A stretch of DNA of 64,000 nucleotides from positions 153,135,107 through 153,199,106 of the forward strand of contig OY744520.1 in the NCBI GenBank assembly GCA_963556195.1, in the 5' to 3' direction. The stretch's first letter is position 1; the number at the start of each line of letters is the position of its first letter. This document shows positions 46,676 to 57,000 of this stretch, one piece after another. The notes under the pieces were generated by a model. It searched no databases. It saw nothing but the letters and a program-made list of their open reading frames with translations, and had not been told where the DNA came from. A program made the position numbers and the translations under genes. Source of the stretch: Sepiola atlantica (lineage: Eukaryota > Mollusca > Cephalopoda > Sepiida > Sepiolidae).

Positions 46676-46680
<5 letters not shown>
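46385..46680. mobile_element. Foldback MITE with about 75-bp inverted ends
   Basis: The left arm (46390-46465) has AAAACCAACACAGGGTGCAA, AATTTAAATGAT and AAGCTTTCGTTGTAAAACAA. It is mirrored by the right arm (46588-46672), with TTGTTTTACAACGAAAGCTT and TTGCACTTGTGTTGGTTTT. The interior is 120 bp without a gene. The right end runs into a TA microsatellite (46679-46712). Confidence 0.75.

Positions 46681-46712
<32 letters not shown>
46679..46712. repeat. (TA)n microsatellite
   Basis: Perfect TA run bordering the MITE. Confidence 0.95.
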
Positions 46713-46714
<2 letters not shown>

Positions 46715-46794
46715 CCCCAGACAGACTGTTTTGCTGTATCACAGCTTTTCAGTGCGACTAGACTAGCACCACTCCCACACATATATATTTATTC

Positions 46795-47090
46795 TACTAA
46801 TGAGTCACCACTTATCAAGGCCAAAAGCCACTCCTGGGGTTAATGAGATGAATGGATTGTCGGTTTAATGATGAAGAAAACCTCTCATAATGAGAGGTTT
46901 TAAAATGACCAATGGAATGGAATGAACAAACTTTAATTACTTTTTGGGGACAGTTTATGACAAGTATTTGTTTATATTTGACTTGAAAACAGCCATGTTG
47001 TAATCTGCTAGGAAGTAGTTCCATGGTAACATGTTTCACACATGTGAAGTTTGTGGAAATAAACACTGTTCATGGAAATTCCACCTTATG
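46795..47090 (-). pseudogene. LINE family B, C-terminal fragment and 3' tail
   Basis: The minus strand reads the family B end: ...CTACTTCCTAGCAG, then ACATGGCTGTTTTCAAGTC (AVFKS) and AACAAATACTTGTC (NKYL), with the tail GGCTTTTGGCCTTGATAAG at about 46813-46831. A near-perfect 10-bp hairpin (AACCTCTCAT-A-ATGAGAGGTT) lies at about 46879-46899. Confidence 0.75.
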
Positions 47091-47174
47091 CTAAGCATAC
47101 AGAGAGAAAAAGGGAAGTTTTTTCTGTTGTGGTAGAATTATAGCGGTAATAAACATAGACCTATTTTCTCCCTC

Positions 47175-47585
47175 CGAAAAATGTCCCCATTGAATGAGCG
47201 GGTCACACACTGACCAATTAGCCTGCAGGGCGCATGGATTCCTTCTGTCGGCTGAAGAACTACTTCAGCCCCTTTAGGAATCACAGGCGGTCAGCAGAGA
47301 GACCCCAGCAAGCAACGAAGAAAACTCTTTCTCCTGCCCCTGTCCACTGGACGCTAACAGCAAATACTATCTTCGTCTGAAGATAGTTGCTGACAGACCT
47401 CAGGCAGCTCTAAGAACTCTTAATTTCCTTTTCCTCTCTCGAACACTGTCCAAGTTTCTTTCTACCTATACCAAACGGTATAGGTAACCTTTGTGAATAA
47501 ACCCTTTTCGTTGTTGTTATAAAGAGGTTTTATTAATTCATTTCGTGTCTGAAATCTAAGATAAGGACAACGTCCCCTTCTTTAC
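47175..47585 (+). other. Hairpin-rich LTR-like element
   Basis: GTCCCC occurs at both edges (about 47182-47187 and 47571-47576). In between lie at least four strong stem-loops: GGTCA-CACAC-TGACC; GGCTGAAG-AACTA-CTTCAGCC enclosed by GATTCCT/AGGAATC; ACTATCTTC-GTCT-GAAGATAGT; and ACCTATACC-AAAC-GGTATAGGT. AATAAACCC at about 47497 could be a polyadenylation signal. It may be a solo LTR or a structured non-coding element; no related copy was found in the window. Confidence 0.4.
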
Positions 47586-47691
47586 AGAATGATGTGTTCT
47601 TGCTGAGAATAGAAGAACCAGATTGAAGCTCAGTTGAGTATCTTCCATTTTTTAAGTTTTGCATTTATGAAGAGTGTCTTCAAGTGTGAGC

Positions 47692-47890
47692 TCCTATTTA
47701 CCTGCCTCTCCATGACAGCTGGATGTGACTCAAGGTTTATAGCTTAATGTAGAGATTGGTTATTATTGAATGCCACAGGTGCACTCTCCATGGCCCTGTA
47801 GCATTCAGTAATGGCCACTGATAAAGAAAGACGACAAGTTCTACAAGTGTCATCTTTCTTTAGCAGTTCTTTCTGGAAGTCTGCGATTGG
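47692..47890 (-). mobile_element. U2-type SINE tail, subtype C
   Basis: CTCCTATTTACCTGCCTC and GATGTGACTCAAGG on the plus strand match the reversed 3' end of the SINEs at 41468 and 59049. The body differs, with an AAGAAAGACGAC/GTCATCTTTCTTT stem. No U2 head is visible. Confidence 0.5.
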
Positions 47891-48002
47891 AGTGCTGCCA
47901 ATAATAATTATCGTTTGCATGTTTACATTTAGATTTCTTAATTACTAAATAGCACAATTTTTTTTTTTTTTAACTCAGGTCGATTAAAATTTAACTTAAT
48001 AC

Positions 48003-48292
48003 TTGGCCTTTTGGTCGAGATCAAAGTGTAGTATCTGTTCCGATGGATACTGTAATCCATAGACTGGTATTATCTTTGCCTTCGGGGTTTGATTTACGCC
48101 GGTCTATGGGTCTGTCCTGTGCAGTTCTAGGAGGTCCACCCTCCCAGACTTTGCCTCCCCTCTTTGGGGAGGAGTAAGTTTATTGCTTACTGCCTGAGGC
48201 GCCCCTATCGGGGAATGCCGACGGGGCTGCCCAGGCAATTTTTAATGTACAGAGTGCTCACCTTCTCGGGCGCTGGTAGATAAATAAAATGT
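48003..48292 (+). mobile_element. U2 snRNA-headed SINE, subtype A (second copy)
   Basis: It opens TTGGCCTTTTGGTCGAGATC and then AAAGTGTAGTATCTGTTC, matching the U2 5' end over about 38 bases with three changes. The body is nearly identical to the copy at 41468-41847 through CTGCCTGAGGCGCCCC and TGCCCAGGCAATTTTTAATG. The 3' part is shortened, running from CTCGGGCGCTGG directly to TAGATAAATAAA. Confidence 0.85.
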
Positions 48293-48294
48293 TT

Positions 48295-49285
48295 TATTTG
48301 TTATTTCTTGCAACATTTCGACCAATTAAAATGTTTTCTTTATTAATCTTTCTAGTTTATATGCTTCGTCAGATCTTTAGTAAAAGTCAAATTTTTAATT
48401 TTACAAGTATCTTTCACTCAGGTGCTGGCGAAAGAAAGTGTGTGGCAGGCTCAAACAAGTGAAATAGCTTACTGGCACACTAAGCCACTGCTTTTCCTTC
48501 TCTTTTTATTTTTCTCCACTCCTTTCTTTTCCCTTCCTAAAAGCTATCTAATATATAAAGTTATCTTGACGGATTTTCAAATAGCATTTAAGCTGAAAAA
48601 TCAAACTTTGCTTCTGACAAACCAATTTCATTTGTTATTGTTGTACCATGTTATTGGCGATATAATAATGTAATTAGTTACAATTTATTTTTAAAATTAC
48701 TTAGTCCTACCCACATGACTGCTAATAATGAAACATTTTAAAATAATTACTTAAAAATAATAAATCAGCAAGAGGGATAACTTATTTTAAATTGAAGAAT
48801 ATAATAGGAGTTGTCTACCTTAAGTTAATAAAATGTGTAAACAAATAAAAATTAAAAATGACTTCACTAGTGTTGGAATGATTAATCAAAATCGGAATCG
48901 GGAATCAGAAAAATCAGAACTTTTTTGGGTATCAGAATCAGAAAGATTTGGGCCTCATTTCCGATTCCAAAAAGGATTCTTTTAATTTCTTTCTTGACAA
49001 TAGAAAATAAAACAAACACAGAACACAAACTACGTCTACACAAACAGGTCGAATGACCAGATTACAATTGAGATTGCTTCTTGCGCGATTTAAAAAAATA
49101 AAACAATTCTGGGAGCCGATCGGTTTACATAAAAGCAACAAGCTCGCTAACCAGAGTTCAGTTACAAGGAAACAAGACAAAGGCCAGATTTGATATAATC
49201 AACATCATTACAGACCAAAACGATCACCGTTACAAAGGTTACAAATGCACTTACACCAATACTGCAACTACACAAATACGTATTA
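48295..49285. other. Unassigned spacer
   Basis: No gene supported. A run of near-repeats (AATCGGAATCGGGAATCAG) lies at 48888-48950. Confidence 0.3.
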
Positions 49286-49287
49286 CT

Positions 49288-49483
49288 ACCGAGCTGCTTT
49301 CCTGCAGACTACAACATGGTTGTCTTCAAGTTTAATGTAAACAAATACTGGTCGAACCGTCCTCTAAGTAATCAAATTTTGTCCATTTCATTTATCGTTT
49401 TCAATCCTCTCATAGCATTGTTCACCATCCAATTGACAATCTCATCAACCCTTATACTCAAATAACTGATTTGTATAAAATTA
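49288..49483 (+). mobile_element. LINE family B, 3' fragment
   Basis: GAGCTGCTTTCCTGCAGACT and ACATGGTTGTCTTCAAG, then AATGTAAACAAATACTGG, match the last codons of the family B ORF. The UTR follows to AACCCTTATACTCAAATAAC. The start is lost. Confidence 0.7.
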
Positions 49484-49489
49484 AATTAG

Positions 49490-50300
49490 TTTAAACATGT
49501 CAACCTACGTAACTCAAAAAACAGCAATAAACACACACGCTAATGCTATGAATCTATAACAATTTAATAAAATAAAAAGATGTCAAATTGTTTTCTGATG
49601 CCTTTGTTTCGTCTTTCACTAATACATCGTTATTTCAATCAATCCAAAAACCAAACCCTTTAGACATACGTTGACTTTGTAGAAGGATCAATGTACATTA
49701 ATAACGCAATTCATACAAATTAAAATATACATTTATTTACAAACATCAGAAGGTAATAATATAGAGGATTTAAAACTTTGTACGACGATAGAGTTGAGTC
49801 CAGAATATTTCGGTTGAAATAAACTGAGCAAGTAGCAGGCTTCTGCTGATTGTGTGAGTATGAACAGTTCAGCTAGTATGTATTTTTCTCCCATGAGTTG
49901 TTGCAAGTAGTGGTTATATGACATGAAGTGTGTGTGTGTATTGTTCAAACTGCTAAATGTTGTGCCATGTTATTGTGGTGACGAGTTACTAAATACTGCA
50001 TTGAATAGAAGGTATGTTTATTTCTAATATAGTGTGAGACAGGCTTCTAGCTGATTGGCGCCAAATGTTTAACGGATTCTTGTTATGCTTTTGGTGGAAA
50101 TATTTTTGGCTCTTCTCATTGGCTGAAAAATGTATATTCTCGTTTCTTCTATTTTATTTGAATTCAGAGCCGATTTTGTACAAAATATTCAACTCCTTGT
50201 TTTGTTGTTAATTTTTCTTAGTGGTCACACAACTTAATTCACTAAGCCAATGTTGGCACATTACAACCAAACCAGTGAACTCAATCAAACAGTGACACTT
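49490..50300. other. Unassigned spacer
   Basis: AT-rich with no recognised feature. Confidence 0.3.
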
Positions 50301-50310
50301 AGGTAGCAGT

Positions 50311-50349
50311 ATTAAAGTAAGAGTAATTGACAATTACTCTTACTTTAAT
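50311..50349. repeat. Perfect 19-bp palindrome
   Basis: ATTAAAGTAAGAGTAATTG at 50311-50329 is followed after a single A by its exact reverse complement at 50331-50349. Confidence 0.95.
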
Positions 50350-50602
50350 TCTGCAATCAATCCTACAACTAGTGATTATAGGAACATTAAAATACTAATA
50401 GTAAGTATTTACTACTGCTACTACTATTACTACTTAACTACTAACAGTGGCAGAATATCCATGATGTTTTATTGCCTGATGGCAAATGGGTACTTGAAGA
50501 GAATCTATATAATACTAAAAGTCTGTGGATTTTGTTTGTTTTAAATCATCAACAGTGTAACCAGCCAGTCAGTTTGGTATTTAAGGAGAATGGGGGGAAG
50601 GA

Positions 50603-50683
50603 GAAGAAGAAGAAGAAGAAGAAGAAGAAGAAGAAGAAGAAGAAGAAGAAGAAGAAGAAGAAGAAGAAGAAGAAGAAGAAGAA
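50603..50683. repeat. (AAG)n microsatellite
   Basis: About 26 perfect AAG units. Any long Lys or Leu frame here is an artefact of the repeat. Confidence 0.95.
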
Positions 50684-50744
50684 TTATTGAGTTGGAGTCA
50701 AAGGTTAGAGCTTTGCTAGTAATGAGAAACAAAAATATTGTAAA

Positions 50745-50850
50745 CTAGCAGGACCCATGTCCCGGCGTTGTCCAGGGGAAATAGAAAAGAATTATTTAAC
50801 TTGAAAAAGATAACTTGTTATTTTCATTTATAATTTGACTTTCTTTTCTC
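50745..50850. repeat. Dispersed repeat with CCCGGCGTTGTCCAGGGG motif
   Basis: Similar in motif order to 51130-51300 and 53245-53420: GGC-TTG/ATT-CAGGGG, A-rich stretch, then AACTTTT. Confidence 0.4.
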
Positions 50851-50865
50851 TTCTAGGTCAGAGAA

Positions 50866-51112
50866 GGAGAAATCCTCCTAGACTGCAACAATCTTTTTTT
50901 TTAAATTGTGTATAATCGGCAATTATTAAAATCGAGGGCATAGTTAGACACAAGGTTGGTTTTAAATGTAGGGAAAATCCATCTCCACCCAAAAGGGGCA
51001 CTCCGGATTGGGACAAAATTAAAAATTGCAGCAGCCTAGAAGGATTTCTTCTTCCCTGAGCGAGTAGTAGAAAGATTAAGTATAGTATCATAACAGATAC
51101 TACATTTTAATG
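50866..51112 (-). mobile_element. U2-type SINE, subtype B
   Basis: The minus strand starts AAAATGTAGTATCTGTTATG, corresponding to U2 positions in the GUAGUAUCUGUUC region. It then follows the subtype B body of the copy at 59049-59262, through GCAATTTTTAATTTTGTCCC and ACCTTGTGTCTAACTATGCC. The first 20 bases of the U2 head are missing. Confidence 0.65.
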
Positions 51113-51129
51113 TTAATCATAATTTTCAA

Positions 51130-51300
51130 AATAAAATAAAAATAAACCGGAAAGGAAAAAATATTGTAAAGTCGGCCAATATTCAGAGGGGTTTTCCCAG
51201 GAAAAGAAAAAAATATGATTTAATTGAAAAAAAAACAAAAAAACTTTTACCTTAGATATTCTGAGAAAAAATGTAAAATAGGTGACTGAAATAGGATTTC
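51130..51300 (+). repeat. Direct repeat flanking the CR1-like LINE, copy 1
   Basis: AAATAAACCGGAA, AGTCGGCCAATATTCA, GGGG...CAGGA, AACTTTTxCCxTAGATATTC and AAAATAGGTG occur in the same order at 53255-53420. Confidence 0.65.
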
Positions 51301-51324
51301 ACCATGTCTTTGCAAATTAAAATT

Positions 51325-51422
51325 TTTGTCCAAATCTGGAGTGGCCCTTTTTAGGGAGATGGGTACTTCCTACATTAAAAATCGACATTGTGTCAAACTC
51401 TGGCCTCGTGGGGAGGCAAAGT
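51325..51422 (+). mobile_element. U2-type SINE, subtype B 3' fragment
   Basis: CATTAAAAATCGACATTGTG followed by CTCTGGCCTCGTGGGGAGGC matches the 3' end of the copy at 59049-59262 (minus). It joins directly to LINE coding sequence at 51424. Confidence 0.65.
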
Positions 51423-51423
51423 G

Positions 51424-52498
51424 CGGATATCATATATTTGGATTTTAGCACGGCATTTGATACAGTATCTCATATCTTATTACTAGTGAAAATGAAAAAT
51501 TTTGGTATTACTGACAAAATGGTAAATAGTGTGAGGGAGTTTTTGAAGGATAGAACTATGAAGGTAAAGGTTGGTAACAATTATTCTGAATCACAGTACA
51601 TACTCTCCTGTGTTCCGCTGGGTTCAGTATTGGGTCCTTCGTTGTTTTTGATATTCATAAATGACTTACCTAATAATATAAATTCAGAAATAGAACTGTT
51701 TGCTGATGATGTTAAACTACTTGTGAGACCTTTATCAAAGGAAATAACACAGATGGATCTAAATAAATTATCATATTGGGAAGACATTTGGAAATTCGGT
51801 TTTAACCTAGACAAATGTAAAGTACTACATGTAAGATCCATGAATGTGGGAGTTGAATATGTACTAAACAACAAATAAATCAAAGAAGTAGATGGAGAGT
51901 GCGATTTGGGAGTGGGGTTTGATAATACATTTAGCGTAAATAATCATATTTTGACCATTGTATCGAGGGCAAATAGAATGATCGGGTAGATGGTTAGGAA
52001 TATTATTTCGAGGGAGACAAATGTTTTAAGGATATATAAAGCTCTAATAAGACCTCATATAGAATACTGCACCCAGGCCTGGGCTCCAACAACTAGACAT
52101 GGAAGCTGGAATGTAATATTGAAACTGGAAGGCGTACAAAGAAAGGTGACAAAACTAATAAGTAAAGTAAAGGAGTGCAGTTACAAGGAGAGAGATTGGA
52201 CAAATTGGGATTGACTACTTTGCTGGAGAGAAGAATGAGAGGTGATATGATTGAGACTTTCAAGATAATTAATGGCATTTCTAACTATGGTGGGCATTTT
52301 TTTAGTATTTCTCCTAGACTTGGAAGGTTATTGTCAAGGCAGTTTTCAAAAACTAAATCCGTTAACCAGTTAAGTTTTTTTGCTCACAGAGTAATATGTT
52401 TTCGGATTAAGAACAGCAATAATGTGGATCAGTTTAAGATGAGGTTGGATGAATTCAGAGAAAATGGTAGTAGGGAGAAATTGAGGGGGCACTTTTGA
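51424..52498 (+). pseudogene. CR1/L2-like LINE reverse transcriptase, inactivated
   Basis: The frame from 51426 reads IIYLDFSTAFDTVSH, then LSCVPLGSVLGPSLFLIFIN, ELFADDVKLL (the FADD catalytic box) and DKCKVLHV, before a TAA at 51876-51878. Homology continues through DLGVGFDNTF, a TAG at about 51987, and RIYKALIRPHIEYCTQAWAP. After a frameshift near 52175 it goes on through RMRGDMIETFKIING to the end at 52498. 5' truncation places it directly after a SINE fragment. The RRMRGDMIE block and the ALIRPHxEYC motif fit the CR1/L2 group. No function remains. Confidence 0.85.
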
Positions 52499-52589
52499 GA
52501 GTTGTCAAATGAGATATTTAACAGAATTTGATCTGGATATCGATACTGTACTAAGAGGTTCATTTTTTTTTAACAGTTAAGAAGATAGT

Positions 52590-53240
52590 TAAAAGGGAGA
52601 TGCCCAATGAGGCATAACAAACAAATAATAACAAGCCGCGCATGCGTGATCCCTCTCTGTATGTGACTTGATGTGGCGAGTGTAAAATGCAATAAATTTG
52701 GACAATTTGGGGCATTTTTGACCCCCCCCCCTTTGACCCCCTGGGGGCGCGAACCAGAATTTTTCTGAGGTCAAGGATGCTCATTTTATATCCAGAACAA
52801 TTGCCTCTACATTTTGGCCAAGTTTCAGAAAAATTGAATGGATGGATCAAACGTTATGGGAGAAAAGGGTCATTTTTTGCAATTTTGGGAGCTTTTGACA
52901 CCCTGGGGGCGCGAACCAGATTTTTTCCAAGGTCAGCGATACTTATTTTCTATTAGGAACAATTGCCTCCACATTTTGGCCAAGTTTCAGAAAAATTGAA
53001 TGGATGGATGAAAAGTTATGGGACAAAAAATGTCATTTTTTGCCATTTCGGGGCCTTTTGACCCCCTGGGGGGCTAACCAGATTTTTTTTCAAAAATCTG
53101 AGAATGTCACTTTCTAACCTGACCAAAGTTACAACTTCATGCAAAATTTCAGAGAAATTCAATGGATGGTTGCGGAGAAAAATCCGGACGGACGGAAATG
53201 CATCAAAACATAGGTCCCTGATTTTATAAATCGGGGGACT
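52590..53240 (+). repeat. Triplicated 162-bp unit, probable LINE 3' UTR
   Basis: Three successive units share GACCCCCTGGGGG(CG)-AACCAGA, AATTGCCTC-ACATTTTGGCC and TTTCAGAAAAATTGAATGG, spaced about 162 bp apart (52825, 52987, 53148). The unit array ends with a GGACGGACGGA stretch and TTATAAATCGGGGGACTAAT, typical of a retroelement 3' terminus. Confidence 0.75.
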
Positions 53241-53254
53241 AATAACTAAATATG

Positions 53255-53420
53255 AATAAAATAAACTGGAGAAAAAAATATTGGTAAGTCGGCCAATATT
53301 CATAGGAGTTGCTCAGGAGGGGAAAAATATAATGATTTATTTTTTAAACTAAATAACTTTTGCAATAGACATTCAGAAACCACCTAAAAAGTAAATAGGT
53401 GCTGTAATTTACAGAAATAG
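53255..53420 (+). repeat. Direct repeat flanking the CR1-like LINE, copy 2
   Basis: Partner of 51130-51300; about 70-80 percent similar by eye. Confidence 0.65.
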
Positions 53421-53823
53421 TGAAAATAGTATACAATGAGTGTATCTTTTTTCTTGTTGTTTACAATCAATGTTATCGTGTTTGTTCGAAAATACAATTT
53501 AAGTAGTGTTTAAAAATACAGTATTTATAAAGTCTTAAATGCGGAAGGTAGAATCATTTCAAAACAAGGTAGTTTTTTAACTGATGGTGGTAAATTATTG
53601 AAATATCACCAGTGTAAACTACTTCCGAGTGGGATACAATTTTAGTTGACATAAAGGCAATAGAAATACATTTTTGTTGTTTATTAATGACATGAGCCAC
53701 GTTTCCACCGCAGAAACTGAAGAATCAGAATACAATGTTGAGTTTGTAGGTCGTATGCTATCGATGACAATATATGAGAAACAGACAAGCTCTTCTATAT
53801 TATAGAGAAAGAAAAGAAGAAAA
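53421..53823. other. Unassigned spacer
   Basis: No feature supported. It is the target region of gypsy copy 2. Confidence 0.35.
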
Positions 53824-53828
53824 AGCAG
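53824..53828. repeat. Target-site duplication (AGCAG), gypsy copy 2
   Basis: AGCAG before the left LTR, repeated at 58033-58037 after the right LTR. Confidence 0.9.
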
Positions 53829-53997
53829 TGTAGTAACAAAGATAATTGATGCCTGTCTCCCCCTTGGAGTAATAATGGAATGTTCTACATTCGTGTATAT
53901 TAAGAGTGAATGTTAAAACACTATTTGTCTAGCTAAGCAACAAATGGTTAAATAAAGCTTATCCTTAAGTTATATTCGGCGTCCAGTTTTTATTACA
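53829..53997 (+). repeat. 5' LTR, gypsy copy 2
   Basis: Identical to all other LTRs in the window. The self-complementary segment AATGGTTAAATAAA is at 53943-53956. Confidence 0.96.
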
Positions 53998-53998
53998 A

Positions 53999-54012
53999 TT
54001 TATTTAACCATT
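53999..54012 (+). promoter_or_regulatory. Putative self-complementary primer-binding site, copy 2
   Basis: TTTATTTAACCATT, the exact reverse complement of 53943-53956, as in copy 1. Confidence 0.65.
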
Positions 54013-54016
54013 CGTT

Positions 54017-57000
54017 ATGGAACGTTACTTGAAACCTGATCGTCTAGACCTTGATACGGCCGACTCGGAATCTACTGACAAATGGCGGCATTGGAGAAAA
54101 ATGTTCGAAGGATTCCTTACAGCTCTACAGTTATCTTCAAACGCGGCTTTAACAGGTACTGAGAAATATACCCTTCTTTTACATCATGTCTCTACTGCTA
54201 TTTATAGAAATTTATCTGAATGTGAAAATTATGAAACTGCGGTGGACATTTTAGAAGCCATGTTTGTCAAGAAAAAAAATACTATTTTTGCTAGACATTT
54301 ACTTGCTACCCGGCGTCAACAACCAGAAGAAAGCCTTGAACAATACCTTCAGATTCTAAAGACGTTAAGTCGCGAGTGTGAATTTACAGCCTTAACTGCG
54401 AACCAAGCGAGAGATGTTTTTATCAGGGACGCATTTATTAATGGAATACAGTCCAACCAAATAAGACAAAGACTACTAGAGAATAAAAACCTAGACTTAC
54501 CAACAGCTTATGAACAAGCTCTAACGTTGGACATGGCACAGAAGCAGTCTGTCTTCTATTTACAACCCGATATTTTGGGAGCTGCTATCGTAGCCCCTCC
54601 TCTGCATGTTCAAAATTCTTCCATTGTCCAAGATGCTGCCACCCCCCTTTCTAACGATCACGAACAACTTATCACTGCCGCCTCAGCTGGATCCACATGC
54701 TACTTTTGTGGCCTTCGTATACATGCTCGTTCGTCCTGCCCGGCTCGAGATGTTAGATGCCACAAGTGTGATAAGCAGGGACATTTTTCGAAAGTTTGCC
54801 GGTCAGCTTCTCAAAAAAAACGTTCGGCTACTCTTGCTACTGTAGCACCAATTACAATATCAGCTGCATTCCCCGGCTGCCTCTCAAAAACAATCGTGAG
54901 GGTAAAAATCAATGGATTGACTATTCATGCGCTTATTGATACAGGCAGTTCCGAAAGTTTTATTAATGCCAGTATTGTAAAAGCAAATAAATGGGAAATA
55001 TTTCCTTGTTCCAACCAAATATCAATGGCAAATTCATCTTTATCGTCCCATGTAATTGGATATTGCATGGTTAACCTGAAACTAAAAGGAAACTCCTATC
55101 AAGGGATCAAATTATCAGTAATGAAAAACCTCTGCTGCGAAGTGATTTTGGGTCACAATTTTCTAAAACAACATTCATGCGTTGAAATTCCTTTTGGTGG
55201 CCCCAAGCCAGTCCTAAGCGTATGTGGACTAGCAGCTGTCAAAGTGCGGCACCCGTCACTTTTTACAAACTTAACTCCTGACTGCAAACCAATAGCAATA
55301 AAATCAAGACGCTATTCAGAAACGGACAAACAGTTCATAGCAGCAGAAGTAACAAAACTACTTAAGGAAGGAATTATAGAGCCAAGTGAATCTCCATGGC
55401 GAGCACAGGTCCTCGTAACAGCCACTGAAAATCACAAGAAAAGGATGGTCATTGACTATTCCCAGACCATCAACAGATACACATTACTCGATGCCTATCC
55501 ACTGCCTCGTATTGACGAAATGATTTCTAATATTGCAAAATATCACACTTTCAGTACTTTAGATCTCAGAAGTGCCTACCATCAGGTACCTATCAAGCCA
55601 GAGGATAAGCCCTACACGGCATTCGAGGCCTGCGGTCGCCTATATCAGTTCTGCCGAATTCCTTTTGGGATAACAAATGGTGTGGCTAGCTTCCAGAGGG
55701 TAATAGATGAAATAATCTCCAATGAAAAATTGAAGGGTACTGTTGCATATATAGACAATGTCACAGTATGCGGACATAACCAAGCTGAACATGACCACAA
55801 CCTTAAACGATTCATGGCTGCCGTCAAGAAATATAATCTGACTTTGAACAGTGAAAAATGTTCCTACAACTTGAAAAGCATCAAATTATTGGGATACATT
55901 GTCAAAAATGGCACCATGACGCCGGATCCCGAGCGACTGAAACCGCTAATGGAATTACCAATCCCTGGAAACATGCCCTCTTTACGACGAGCCCTCGGTA
56001 TGTTTGCTCACTACTCCCAATGGGTTGCGTCTTTTTCAGAAAAAATACACCCATTGACACAAGTATCTACTTTTCCGTTGTCCTGTTCCGCCATCAGAGC
56101 ATTTCAAAACATGAAAAGGAACATTGCTCAGTCTGCCATTTCTGCTGTGGATCCTTTTATCCCTCTATTAGTTGAGACGGATGCCTCCGACTGTGCGATA
56201 GCTGCCTCACTGAGACAATCCGGTCGTCCTGTAGCTTTTTTTTCAAGAACACTTTCGAAATCCGAGCGACGACACTCTGCAATAGAAAAAGAAGCGTACG
56301 CCATAGTTGAGGCATTACGAAAATGGAGGCATTACTTAATCGGCCGACATTTTGAATTAATCACTGACCAAAAGTCGGTCTCGTTTATGTTTAACCCAAA
56401 AACAACGAGTAAAATAAAAAACGAGAAAATAGCGAGATGGAGAATGGAGCTTTCTTGCTACTCCTTTGACGTCACTTACCGCCCTGGTAAGGAGAATGCC
56501 GCGGTCGACGCGCTTTCAAGGGTGTGTGGCCTGGTAACTGGCTCAGATGATCTTCAGTATATACACAGGGAATTGTGTCACCCAGGTATCACAAGAATGA
56601 TTCACGTAGTCAGGAGCAGAAACTTGCCATATTCTGTTGAAGACGTAAAAAGAATTACGAACTCTTGTCGGATATGCGCAGAAAATAAGCCCAGATTCTA
56701 CAAACCTCCTCCAGCAACACTCATTAAGGCCACACAGCCTTTTGAAAGACTTAACCTGGATTTTAAGGGCCCTTTACCCTCTAAAACTAAAAATAAATAC
56801 ATGCTCACAATAATAGACGAGTACTCAAGATTTCCGTTCGTCATCCCCTGCCCAGACGTAACGGCTGCAACAGTAATTCAAGGCCTCTGCTCCATTTTTG
56901 CCGTTTTTGGAGTGCCTGCATATATACATTCAGATCGTGGGTCTGCTTTTATGTCGGACGAACTCAAGCAGTTTCTGCATGAACGAAGAGTAGCTGTAAG

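Noticed and set aside
50472..50732. Poly-Lys and poly-Leu frames
   Set aside because: Produced by the (AAG)n microsatellite on the two strands.
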